DNA from: Pisolithus tinctorius
Taxonomy: Eukaryota > Basidiomycota > Agaricomycetes > Boletales > Pisolithaceae
Assembly (NCBI GenBank): GCA_024663395.1
Contig: JANFAH010000049.1
Location: 248,001-312,000, forward strand
Length of the DNA stretch: 64,000 nt
Direction of reading: 5' to 3'
Shown here piece by piece: positions 46,035 through 56,261 of the stretch. Each line of letters starts with the position of its first letter. The stretch's first letter is position 1. Under the pieces are notes generated by a model. The model saw only the letters and a program-made list of their open reading frames with translations. It was not told where the DNA came from and ran no database searches. A program made the position numbers and the translations under genes.

Positions 46035-46609
46035 TGTCATGACCGTGCCCAGACCACCCTAGACCGGCTCTACGCCGGTCTCGACCCAGTCCCATCCAAC
46101 CCTTTCCCCGGTCCTGGCCTTAACCCTTCGACCCAGAAACGTGTTAGCTCGCGAGGCACTGCAAGGCAGTGCCCAGTCAAGTTGTCCCCTCAGTTGGTAC
46201 CGGGCCGGTGTAACACCCGGCCCAGCCACATGTCCTGCCCCGGTTCCCGGTAATCCCTTGTCCATAGTCCTTGCTTGATAAGATTCTTTGTAACACTACT
46301 TACCAATCATCGCTGTACCGGCGCAGACCGGTCTCCGGTGCTATGTTACACTTAGGTTACTTCTAGTATTTAAGCCGTAGGATATTCTGTTTAGCCTCAG
46401 TCTGAAATCAACTTAGTTCCCGTCTTAACCCGGTCTCCCTGTTCATCTGTCTTCTGCTCCTCGACCGGACTACGGCCCACACAAGGGAATAGCGCTGCGT
46501 CTTCAGTCGCTAAGTCCAATAGTCCAAACCTCTTGATATCTCGTACTATCCTCTGACCCCCGACCGGACTCCGGACCGGCCTTGGACCGGCGAAGACCCG
46601 GACTTAACA
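46035..46609 (+). repeat. 3' LTR of element G (575 bp)
   Basis: Same length and ends as the 5' LTR, preceded by CCAAGAGGGGGATAC, the polypurine tract. Followed by TTCAT. Confidence 0.95.
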
Positions 46610-46614
46610 TTCAT

Positions 46615-47727
46615 CTGCAAAACTACCTGAGGGAGTGAGCAGGTTATACCTGCCTCTGTTTGGAAGTGACTTGTCATAAGACTTGCTAAGACACTTGTTG
46701 GCCAATGAGAAGGCTCACTCAAGTGTGAAAGAGCTGTTAACAGCCGCATCGCATAGCTGTTTCCCAGATGTTTCTTGGCTAGTATGCTGAGCTCAGAGCT
46801 GTCTAATACATTGTATAGTACAGTGTACTCGTGTTCGTCAAGTCAGTTCAAATCGGACTGCTGGCTCTGTGCTCGCTGTACAATACATATGTCACCTTCA
46901 GTGCTGAAGCTGAAGAGACTTGAAGCACTGAGTACTGCATACTGAGTGTCCATGTATTAGTCGTGCGTGTAACACCCCTTGCCCTGCTACCATAATACCA
47001 TAATGGCTATGTGTCACAGCGCCTGGCACACAGGACCTCGACAGCGACCTCAAGGGTCTTTCCCATTTGGTGCGTTTGCATTTTCTACCAGCTCATCTGC
47101 CAATCTGACCAGCCCAGTTGCGAATGTGTGTGCCAATTTCCCCTTGTAAGGTGACTTTACACCACTTTATAATTACTTCCAGTACTTTACTGCTCGAACT
47201 GGCTTGTTGCCTCGAGGCATCAACACCACACTGACATAAGCAGTAAGGGCAGGTTTGGGTTACCACATCTCCCTGCTCTGTGTAGGCTGGCAGGAGCCTT
47301 CCCTTCCCTCCAAAGCCCGTTCGAGTCATCCCCCAACATCTCCCACTGTTTGTTGCCACATCAGTGGCCGTTTGTGGTGAGTACCTGCCAGCAAGTGTTT
47401 CAGCATTTTACATCCAACAGTTCACAGCACTATCGAGCTCGATTCCCTGGCCAAGCATGCTCACTAGCTGGAGTGCACCCCCAAGATCTGACTTGATCCA
47501 TCCTTCGGTGAGCTCTTTCATCAGCTGCCAGCGCCTCCACTGACGATTTCAAAACATAGATCACCCATATCGAATACATCCATTCTCGCATCATGGTCCT
47601 GGCACTCTGGCCAGTGGCCAATCTCATATTTGTCAGCTGGGCATTGGCCTATGCCTACGTCAACTGGCTTTCCCTCGTTCTCCCCCTATCGACAATCCTC
47701 CTAACTAGTCCTCGGAGTCCACCACAC
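46615..47727. other. unique sequence upstream of the XPG-like gene
   Basis: No recognisable coding frame. CpG is present at normal-looking frequency and no LTR motifs occur. The last 150 bases, with CT-rich tracts (GTTCTCCCCCTATCG near 47,676), could hold the promoter of the following gene. Confidence 0.4.
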
Positions 47728-49437
47728 ATGAGAGTCTCTGAATTGTGGCCTGTAAGTATTTCCTCTTTTCTGCTGTTTTGTTAGCATGTTATACCGACCA
47801 TACATAGCTTCTTGCACCTGCAGCACGGCCTTACATGCTCAGCCAGCTGGCTGCTGAAATGTTTGACCCATCCAGCGATGATGGAGGTGTTCGATTGCTT
47901 ACTGTAGGATTCAATGCTAGGTCAGTACTCTATCATCCATTGCAGATGACACATCACCAGTGCATGGATGCATTCACTAATCAACGTGTTTTCATGGCAT
48001 CAAGCTGGTACAGGACAATCACATGAAATGGATATCATCTTTTGTCATCTTTCCACTATCTCTCACATGTTTCTTCACCCTTACTTCGTCTTTGATGGGC
48101 CAGACTGTCCCCAACTCAAGAGGGGAAAAGATGTTGTAGGTTTGACCTTCCCGCGTCTCCTCGTGCAGCGCTTTCAAGAATTACTGACAGCATTCAGCTT
48201 CAACTGGCATGTGGTAAGTTGTTTTCTATGTACGCTATGTCATATCTCAACAGATGCTAACACGACTCATCAGGCCCCAGGAGAGGCAGATGTGGAGCTT
48301 GCAAATCTTCAATCCTACGGACTAATCGAGGCTGTTGTGACACTGTACAACGACGTGCTGCTGTTTGGTGTGACCTGCATTATTCGTAGGTAAGCTGTTC
48401 ATTCAAATATCGGTGCAACTGACCAACTCTAGTATTAGTGGCACCCCTTACTCTACCAGGTATGAAGACATTCTAGTTTACTCCTCCAAAGACATAGAAA
48501 ACTGTGCCAGTCTCGAATTGGGGGACCTCTATCTGATTTTGTTGATGAGCAGTGTGGATGCTGAGGTACGTGCCATCCCCAGCACACTGAAGATGTCATC
48601 CAGTCTCATTTAATTCATAGACAGGTAATCAGTGGTGCAGCATGGACGTTGCCCGTCGGCTGGCAAAATATGGCTTTGGAAGGAGTCTCTTGCGAGTGGC
48701 CACCACACTCCAGTTCGCCAAGTTCATGAGCTTCGTTTCCAAGTGGCATGACAGCGTCTGTGAGGTGCTAAGAACGGATCCTTGACAGCTCCTTGGACAT
48801 AGACACTACGAACTTGCCTGCATCATTGTGGAGGAGTGCATTGAGTTCCCTGACCCCGCTGTCCTGGCAATGTATCTTTTACCTCTTACCTCGTGGTTGG
48901 ACAATGGACACCCTCCTGTTACTGTTGTGATGTCTCGCCAGCCTGATCTTACATCCCTGGTGGAATTTTGTTCGCAGCACCTTGACTGGCCACCGGACAT
49001 CATTCAGTCCAGATTGGTGGATGCTCATGCTGGTGCCGCTGTACGTGCACTTATACAGGTAAGTTATGTGATTATAAACACATCCACCCTGCCTCATCAT
49101 CCACCATACCCAGCTGCCAGGCAATGTTGATGGTGAGAGACTATGACATGATCTTCAAGTCACAGACTATTTCGACGAGTTGCCATCCTCATCCACATAC
49201 AAGCTCTCTGTTCCAATCCAACCCCTTGCAACATCAGGCGAGAAGAGTGATGGTGATCCATTCTATGACATGGAGATTGCGGTGGTCGTGTTGGAGTACT
49301 CGAGGCCTGACTTAGCATCAGGCTCTGTCTGTCTGTCTTCCCCATCATCTTGTGTGGAGTTGGCAGATGAGAATGCAGAGGTCAAGGATACATTGTGTCT
49401 CGAGGCTGGAATTGATGATCCCATGAACGAGGGCTAG
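47728..49437 (+). pseudogene. XPG/GEN1-like nuclease family gene, active site altered
   Basis: Several exons with clear GT-AG introns (48,214-48,273; 48,390-48,432; about 48,566-48,632; 49,059-49,113) give XPG N-region pieces (MRVSELWP; MLSQLAAEMFDPSSDDGGVR; YFVFDGPDCPQLKRGKDVV) and the I-region (APGEADVELANLQSYGLIEA). A C-terminal part follows (LAKYGFGRSLLRVATTLQFA; PDLTSLVEFCSQHLDWPPDI). This family cuts branched DNA. Here the I-region reads VVTLYNDVLLFG where active members have a DDxD-type acidic motif, and LMSSVDAE replaces LSGGDYD. A TGA at 48,783-48,785 (RTDP-stop-QLLGHR) interrupts the C-terminal exon and would fit CGA decay. The first exon junction is also out of frame. I read it as a decayed paralog; many basidiomycetes have several such copies. 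Confidence 0.7.
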
Positions 49438-49720
49438 TCAGGCTTACTACACACTTTTTGTAGCATCATATCAGCTCGTGAGTGGCACATTACGTGCACT
49501 TTTCAATCCATCCCTTACAACCCATGGGTAGAGATGGCTTCAACCTTGCTCGTGACTACAGTCTGGTTGATATGGTTAACACGTGATGTATGCAAGAGCA
49601 CTCGGAGGAAGATGACATCCTATGGATGAGTGTTCAATTTTTCAGGTAGCAGAGTGTAGAAGGAACACATACACTGTAAGATCATTCAGCTTCCTTGTTT
49701 CATGATATCTGTACCATCTT
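49438..49720. other. short spacer, nothing recognised
   Basis: AT-richer sequence after the XPG-like stop; may hold its 3' end. No feature seen. Confidence 0.3.
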
Positions 49721-50460
49721 AGCCAGGATACTCCTTGATGGAACATTGTATCCCATATTGTCGAAGACAAAGATGTTTGCATTCGCATCACCTGCTGCTT
49801 GGTAAACAGCTTTCGGCTCACCATGTTGGCCAAAACCATGTCTGCATTGTCTTAGCTCCCAATGGAGCATGTATACACCCTATCATCGAAAATGTTCATG
49901 TTCACGATTGCTTTGCATTCATGTTTGCAACAGTAAACAACTTTTGGCTTTCGGCATCAGCCAAAACTATATCTACATCATCTTAGCTGGGGTACTCCCT
50001 GATGGAACATGTCCACCCTATCGTCGAAGATGACATCACTCGCTGTTTGGTTAGTAAATTTCAGCTCTCCTTGCCAGCCAAAAACCGTGTCCGCATCGTC
50101 TTAGCCAGGATACTCCTTGATGGAGACCTACATCCTTTATTGTCAAAGATGAAGTTTCGTTTGCATTTGCATCACCCACCATTTGGTCGGTAATTTTCAG
50201 CTCTCTACGCCAACCAAGAATCGTGCCCACATCGTCTTAGCCAGGGGTACTCCTTGGTGGAACACATACATACCCTATCATTGTTCGCGCTTGCGTCATT
50301 CGCTGTTTGGTAAATCAATTTCAACTTTCCATGTCAGCCAAAACCATGCTTACATTGTCTTAGCTGGGGCACCCCCTGATGGAGCACGTACACCCCCCCC
50401 TATTGTCAAAGAGGAAGATGTTCACATTACATTGGTAAACAACTTTTGGCTCTCCACATT
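49721..50460. repeat. tandem array, units of about 118-135 bp, about 6 copies
   Basis: Each unit begins near CTTAGCCAGGATACTCC and contains GATGGAACA, CACCCTAT, a GTTTGGTAAACA-like block and CAGCCAAAACC. Starts fall near 49,721, 49,853, 49,985, 50,103, 50,238 and 50,362. A stray related piece lies at about 51,915-51,990. Plus-strand frames such as VEDDITRCLVSKFQLSLPAK recur but are interrupted. Function unknown; possibly an amplified exon. Confidence 0.7.
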
Positions 50461-50539
50461 CATTTTGCCAATATTAGAACTGTTTCAGTCTGCCTCAATG
50501 ATGGCCCCAAACATATTATATGTGATGCTGTTTCAATGG

Positions 50540-51500
50540 TTTGTTTGCAAACTACCACTACTTGGCATCGAGTTCTCCCAATGCGTACTCACCTACCTGC
50601 CTTACATCTGTACAGTGGTGCGAACTCACCATTCGACATGACAGCAGTAAAGGGGTTATATTACTGACATACCCCCCAACGTCACCCACTTTCGACATAC
50701 TCACCATCCAGCCCGTGGTGTTTGCCCACATTGCCTTCCTCTTTACCAACATCACCATGGTACCCGCAATTGCCCTCCTTCAGCCCCATGTCTCCGCAGT
50801 ACTCGCCAACTGACTTATCCTTTTAGCCCTACATCCCCTAACCACGATGCAGCAGAGGGGGCTACATCATGGACATACTCACCAATGTTACCAGCTCTCG
50901 ATTGTATTCACCAACCAGCTCATGGTATTCACCTACGTCACCTTCCCTCTCACCGATGTCACTGGTACAGTCCGCAGTCGCCCTCCTTCAGTCCTACATC
51001 TCTGCAGTACTTACCAATTAGTCCATCCTTTTAGCCCCTTGTCTGCCAACTATGACACAGCAAAGCGGCTGCATCACCGACAAATGCCACCTGCCCTCAA
51101 TTGAATTCACTAACAAGCCTGTGGTATTTATTCATCCACGTTGCCTTCCTTCTCACTGATGTCTCGAATGGTACGTCCGCAATTGCCTTCCTTCAGTCCC
51201 ATATCTCCGTGGTATTCACCAACTAGTCCATCCATTTAGCCCCACATCTCCTTACTACAACAGCAGCAGAGCGACTACATCACCGACATACTCCTCAACG
51301 CCACCCACAACCAGTCCGTGATATTCACCTATGCTACCTTCTCACTGACGCTGCTGCGGTACAGTCCGCAACCACTTTCCTTCAATCCCATATCTCCACA
51401 ATACTCACCAACTAGTCCATCCCTCAGTCCTGCCTCTCCTACCTGTAAGTCATGTTCATCCGTCAGCGAACCAGTTGCTAACTTCACCAGATTCACCTAG
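50540..51500 (+). pseudogene. RNA polymerase II largest-subunit CTD-like relic, expanded
   Basis: Heptads of the RPB1 C-terminal domain (YSPTSPS) are visible in shifting frames: TYPPTSPTF (about 50,668), SFSPMSPQYSPT (about 50,780), YSPTSSWYSPTSPSLSPMS (about 50,900), YSPQSPSFSPTS, and SPQYSPTSPSLSPASPT followed by a GTAAGT donor (51,390-51,450). The block repeats four times with a period of 206-207 bp, 69 codons, marked by a CTACATCA-like motif at 50,656, 50,862, 51,069 and 51,275. Stops and small indels interrupt it, so it does not encode a working CTD. The rest of RPB1 is not present. It is probably a duplicated 3' end of the gene that expanded in place. Confidence 0.65.
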
Positions 51501-52329
51501 CACAACTTTCCATTCTGTCTCGATCACTTCACCAACTATCCCTTTCTCGTGCCATCCTCACTGCAGCTCGTAAGTAATTTATCTCGCTTGCACAGTTGCA
51601 TTACTCACAGCTCTGCAACCCCTGCACAAATGTCACTCTCATCTTCAAAATTCTTGCCCATGTTACCAGTGTCACCCCCTCCTCTCAACCAAATATTGTG
51701 AGCAGAACCTTTTTTCATGTAGCTGATGTACTAACACTCCTGTAGCTCCGACTTCTTCAATGTATTCTCTAACCTGTGAGTAAATGACGTTGACTTTAGT
51801 TCTACCAGTATTGACTGCTGATCTTTTCACAGCTCCTGCTTATTGCAAGTGTAGCCTCCGTTCCCACTGTGTACAACTCAACATCTCCACGATGGTCACC
51901 TTCTAGCCCTACCCATATGATACAATGTATCATTGAAGATGAAGGTATTTGTTCGTGTCACCCACCATTTGGTAAACAAATGCTGGCTTTGGAACGGGTC
52001 ATCAGCACTGCTGACAGATGAGGTGCCACAATTGACTTCAAGGGCAAAACCTAATTAAAATTGCATGTATTTTCACTAGTTACACGAATCCTCGTTCATT
52101 ACACTCGATGGTATGCATGTACCTCGCATCAGATTTGTTTATTGCACCCTTCTAGTGAGAATTGCGGCGAGTGGGTCATGAGGTAGCGAAACTGGTTTCA
52201 TGGACGATTATATCAATATAAGTTCAATAAAAAAAGTCAGCTGCCGTGCTACATTTTCTATCAGTAATCTAGCTAGCCATGACTTCCCTAAATTGCTTTG
52301 CTTTTCATGAGTCTTGTTATCGTCCATCG
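51501..52329. other. intergenic, splice-like signals but no recognised gene
   Basis: Contains several GTAAGT/GTGAGT and pyrimidine-AG signals that may belong to the decayed CTD gene's last exons, and a stray copy of the 130-bp repeat at about 51,915-51,990. Nothing else is supported. Confidence 0.35.
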
Positions 52330-53171
52330 TCAGAGGTAATTTGTGGGGAACTCGTGAATGATTGACTTATGCTCAAGCTCTGCCACAGTGTTGGCCAATA
52401 TCTCCTGCATCTTCTCATCCCTGAGATCGAATGTAACCCCTGCAATGATAGTTTTTGCAAGCTCAACCTGCTCACACTCCTTCAGCTGTTGCTCATAGCG
52501 CACCAAGCTGTCCAGGATGGTCTTGAGCTTGGATGCCAGTGCAACCTTTTGATGCTGGACAAACACTTCTGCCTCCAACCAGGCAGTTTCCTATATATGC
52601 AATGTCATGTCAGATCTAAAATACTAAGAGACTACACCCCGACCTTCGAAATGGGAAAGAACCCCTTTGTTAGCAATATGACATCCTTTATCTGTTTAAC
52701 AGAGTGAATGCGGTCTTTTACAGCCTGGGTATGTTCGGTGCATGAGTTTTCCAAAGCAGTCTTGACACATTCGATGTGGCTGTTGACCTAGTCACAATTG
52801 GGCCCACTGATAAGCTAGGGACATGATTATGAGTGTAACCGCGTATTAACAGAACCATATACCTTGGCAATGTAAGCAAGGAGGACAAATGTCCCTGCCA
52901 TGGCCACAGTTTCCTCATTCACAACACTGACTTCTTGAGAGGTGGCCATAGCAGGAACGCCAGTATTGAGGATTGCAGTGCCATTGGGGGAGGACAGGAG
53001 GGGATTTGTGATTTCTGAAGCATGCTCAGAAGGAGGGGGATTTGATGTGCTGTAGCAAGAAGGCCAGAGTACCGAGGATTGCAGTGCCAGTCTCAGCGAT
53101 GAGGTTGGGGGAGGACAGGAGGGGATTTGTGACTTCTGAAGCACGCTCAGAAGGGGGATTTGATGTGCTCA
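52330..53171 (-). CDS. hypothetical multi-exon coiled-coil protein
   Basis: The ATG at 53,171 (MSTSNPPSERASEVTNPLLS) is followed by an internal near-repeat (TSNPPPSEHASEITNPLLSS) in a different frame, then MATSQEVSVVNEETVAMAGT and VLLAYIAK. After introns come VNSHIECVKTALENSCTEHT and AVKDRIHSVKQIKDVILLTK, then a last exon at about 52,590-52,330 (ETAWLEAEVFVQHQKVALAS ... ECEQVELAKTIIAGVTFDLR). Intron donors/acceptors fit GT-AG. The last part is helical and Glu/Gln/Lys-rich. I do not recognise the family. The frame change between the N-terminal repeats leaves open whether the 5' end is intact. Confidence 0.4.
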
Positions 53172-53937
53172 TGATGCAGCTGGAGAGGTGAGATCATCAA
53201 CTAACACGCCTTGGTTCGAGAGTTGGACTGAGAAAACATATGCATTGATCATGTGGGCGATGGTGGGCACTGCACGTTAACACGGTGTAGGAAAAGTCCA
53301 AGTAGCTGTATAATACGAGCTAGATGGCTTAGATAACAACAATAATAAATGAAGGGAACGAATTGCTTGTCCCAAGGGATTCTGGACTGTCGAGACTAGA
53401 AGGTGAGACCTGGCACTTTGTAGCAGTAGTGGTTCATGATGTGTGCGGTGTGGTCTGCGGGATAGTACTGGCGATGCGAGCGGTGCGAGCAGTATACATA
53501 GTTTGTGCATGGCGGAATGCGAGACGTGCAGTGTAGACAAAGTGTAAAGGAAACTTGTGGTGACCTTCCGAGTGCCAAAAGGTATCCTTCTGTACCTAAG
53601 TACAGGGCTTTATAGTCCGGACAAACCCGGAACCTAAGTAAGACAGGGTACAGTAAAGGAAAGCTGTGCGACAGCACGTACACAGAGGACAGGCCATAAC
53701 AGAGGCCGAGGGTATACTACAAGCACTAAAGGAATAGAGACCGTGATAAGAGAAAGAGTCCAAGGAAAAACAACAACTGGAGCACAGTGGCTGCGGGTAC
53801 AGCATTGCGCGAGAGGGAGCAAGGGCATGGGAAGGTAGTGCGTGAACAACAGTGAACACGAGAGGGGAGCGGACGTAACAGTAGTCACAGAACAGTTAAT
53901 GATAGGGGCTTACGTGTCCAGGGAATGCGGATTCCTC
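53172..53937. other. no recognised feature
   Basis: CpG-containing sequence with overlapping short minus-strand frames (53,277-53,888) that look like chance. A long terminal repeat of element F could lie here, but I could not find a paired copy. Confidence 0.3.
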
Positions 53938-53980
53938 ACACCTGTGGGGGACTTAGATGCTGACCATCCCCGGTCAGCCA
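53938..53980. repeat. hairpin-containing direct repeat, copy 1
   Basis: CCTGTGGGGGACTTAGATGC is followed by the stem GCTGACC-ATCCCC-GGTCAGC. Copy 2 is at 56,083-56,122. The pair brackets the antisense gene of element F. Confidence 0.6.
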
Positions 53981-54163
53981 CGTGGTGCGGAGGACATAAA
54001 TAGCTTGCCACATGGTGATGGCAATGGTGTGGTGCCGAGGGTTCGAGAACACCGGACGATTCCGCATAGAGACAAAGCAAGCGTGGAGCCGAGGAACATG
54101 AGGAGACTGTTGAATGCTGCGTATAGGTGTCCGGACCGATGACATAAGCACCTCATGGCCGCT

Positions 54164-54175
54164 AAGTATATAATT
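54164..54175 (+). promoter_or_regulatory. possible TATA box of the antisense gene in element F
   Basis: TAAGTATATAATTG lies about 80 bases upstream of the ATG at 54,251, with a CT-rich run (CTCTCCCCCCCCC) between, as expected for a fungal promoter. Sequence inference only. Confidence 0.35.
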
Positions 54176-54250
54176 GTTAGTGCACAGCACAAACCTTCGC
54201 ATCGATTTGATTCTCTCCCCCCCCCATCGACCATCTCCAATGTTCGTACC

Positions 54251-55346
54251 ATGTCTGCAAACTGCGCCCCTTGACTGTCCCAACTCGTCTGTGCATCGAC
54301 CCCAGACCCTGCAGAGGCAGAGAAGGTTGCCTTGAGAGAGCAGATCACAGCTGTGTCGGCAGGGCTTGTTGCTGAGGCGAAATGTGTGCCTGATGATCGG
54401 GAGGACATGTGAGAAGAGAAAACAATATGGCTAAGGTGCTGGGAGGAGAAGACAGTAAGAGGCTGATTCGGTGATGTGGTTGCACAGGTTGATGAGACCG
54501 CCACAGGTGGCATTGATGCCCTTGGTCGAGCGAGGGAAGACGCTTGGGGTTTCCGTGTGGGTTGATGCAGCAGATGCTCCCACGCTGGCTGAGGCCAACG
54601 ATGTCTATGAGCAGTGGACCGCGGAGGAAGCCGAAGCACACGCTAAGGCCGAACAAGATGTCCATATGGGTGAGGAGACTGCAGTGAGGGTTGGTGACGA
54701 AGGTGCAGGGGTGAAAATGTCCCATGTGGAGGTCCCTCAACTGGCTCGCAAGGTAAGTGAGTCTAAATGGTTCGCAACATCGTGGAAACCATGCGGATTT
54801 CCAGTGTTTGCGACAGACCATTGCAGAGAGCAAGGACGAGGCAGGACCGAGGGTCACGATCCCACCCAGGTCGGTTCTGCACAAGGTGCCATGCATGAGG
54901 TGCTCGGTGAAGAATGCAGTGTGTTTCGGTCTGGAGGGTCGAACATGCGATGGTTGCACACATATGAAGCAGGGATGCAAGAAGTCGATGAAGGCCATGG
55001 GAAAGCAGGCGCAGGCTGGCGCATCAATTGGTAAGTGACAAGTGTGTGTCAACACGACCGAGACTAATCCGCTACAGTGTGATCCTCGAAGGCTCCTAAG
55101 GCCGGTCCATCTAAGCAGGCTCATGACGACAACGACAATGACATTGTGGAAGTGGTCGAGAGCAGAACCCATGGGAAGGGCAAGACCTCTGGGCGCAGCG
55201 CAGTGAGCAACAAGACTGCGACAGATCTCTCGCAGGCTCTCGCAATGGTAAGGGCCAAGGCGGTGGCCATGCATGCAGCCAACCTTCGGTTGCAGGTGCG
55301 CATCGAGCAGCTTGCAGAGGCGCTGGCAGAGCATGGGATCGAGTAG
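54251..55346 (+). pseudogene. antisense accessory gene of element F: zinc-cluster protein, two stops
   Basis: Four exons fit: 54,251-54,408; 54,488-54,752; 54,805-55,030; 55,078-55,346, giving 305 codons plus stop. TGA occurs at 54,272-54,274 and 55,080-55,082, both compatible with CGA decay. Exon 2 encodes a Glu/Ala-rich stretch (YEQWTAEEAEAHAKAEQDVH). Exon 3 carries C171-X2-C-X6-C-X7-C-X2-C-X6-C199 (CMRCSVKNAVC, CDGCTHMKQGC) followed by KKSMKAMGK. Exon 4 has an acidic Asp/Asn stretch and a C-terminal helix (RLQVRIEQLAEALAEHGIE). The gene faces against the pol of element F (56,262-59,168). Order and cysteine pattern resemble the antisense genes of G and D, although overall similarity is low. 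Confidence 0.6.
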
Positions 55347-55939
55347 GCCGTTGTGTAGTATGTACATTTGTTTCCGCATCACCTGTCGTACTGGGATCGT
55401 TCCACGCCTTATGCGCGGGAAAACACATTGTTCTGGCCTGTTCTGTGTGGTTGCGAAGCAGGGTACCACGAAAGATTTCTGTCTGCTCAGCATGGAACTG
55501 GCCCTGAATCAGCCGCAGTATGGTAGAGTGCGTGGGGTACTGCCCGACTTGTCTTCTTCATGTGACTTTTGACTTCTCTCAATGGTAAGTCCTCATGAAA
55601 CGATCTTGATGGTAGGATGTGACAGGTTCTTGAAGAGGAGGCGAAGGGGTTGTTTATTGGGTAGCTGGGACGGTCTTTGTGTATCAATTGCAAGGAGATG
55701 GAAGGCAAGTTGAAAGAAAAATAGATCAAGGGGCGCACGCTGACTGTGCGGGGAGGTTGCGAGGATCCATGGTATAGGGTGGCCAAGGACGGCATCAGCG
55801 AGACTAGTAAGAGAGATAGGAGAGATGTTGTTTTGGCTATATACTTATTTGGTGTTTTGTTATTTTTCTGGACGGTTTTGGACTTTTTGTAAGCAGTTGT
55901 TATGTTTTTTGAGCGAGGACTAGCTATCAGTAGAATCAC

Positions 55940-56020
55940 TGGACGAAACCCAGGGTGGAATAGAGGTCTCCGGACGAAACCCGGGGTGGAATAGAGGTCT
56001 CTGGACGAAACCCAGGGTAA
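55940..56020. repeat. 31-bp tandem repeat, about 2.6 copies
   Basis: The unit GGACGAAACCCAGGGTGGAA plus TAGAGGTCTCC occurs twice and a third copy diverges after CCCAGGG. Lies between the antisense gene and pol of element F. Confidence 0.75.
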
Positions 56021-56082
56021 AACAGATAAAAGGAAACAAACTATGTCTGGTATCGGGTGGATCAAGTGGTATGCTGGTCACC

Positions 56083-56122
56083 CCTGTGGGGGACTTTGAA
56101 TGCTGACTGTCCCCAGTCAGCA
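56083..56122. repeat. hairpin-containing direct repeat, copy 2
   Basis: CCTGTGGGGGACTTTGAATG is followed by TGCTGACT-GTCCCC-AGTCAGCA, an 8-bp stem. Compared with copy 1, one stem pair changed from C:G to T:A on both sides. Confidence 0.6.
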
Positions 56123-56261
56123 TGGGAGAAGGAACAAGTGTAGTAGAAGAAGCCACGGGGAGGCGGGCGAGGCCGCAGAAAGAGGTATGGGTATTGTGGG
56201 AGAAGAGGGTATGGGGGAATAGCACAATGGACAAACTGTGGATACTGGAAAGGACGGATAG

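Larger units (their letters stand above)
38949..46609 (+). mobile_element. Ty3/Gypsy chromovirus G, complete, TSD TTCAT
   Basis: A 7,661 bp element with two 575 bp LTRs and TTCAT duplications at 38,944-38,948 and 46,610-46,614. Order: 5' LTR, gag with one TGA, -1 frameshift site, open pol, an antisense spliced gene (44,866-45,904), polypurine tract AAGAGGGGGATAC, 3' LTR. It is very rich in CCGG. Only the TGA in gag separates this copy from full coding capacity, so it is probably young. Confidence 0.95.

Noticed and set aside
53277..53888. Overlapping minus-strand frames of 84-95 residues
   Set aside because: Three frames are open at once with no motif or splice pattern; probably chance in CpG-containing noncoding DNA.
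54345..55493. 382-residue minus-strand frame rich in Cys, His and Pro
   Set aside because: It overlaps the plus-strand zinc-cluster gene of element F and shows no domain; its length follows from codon bias on the other strand.
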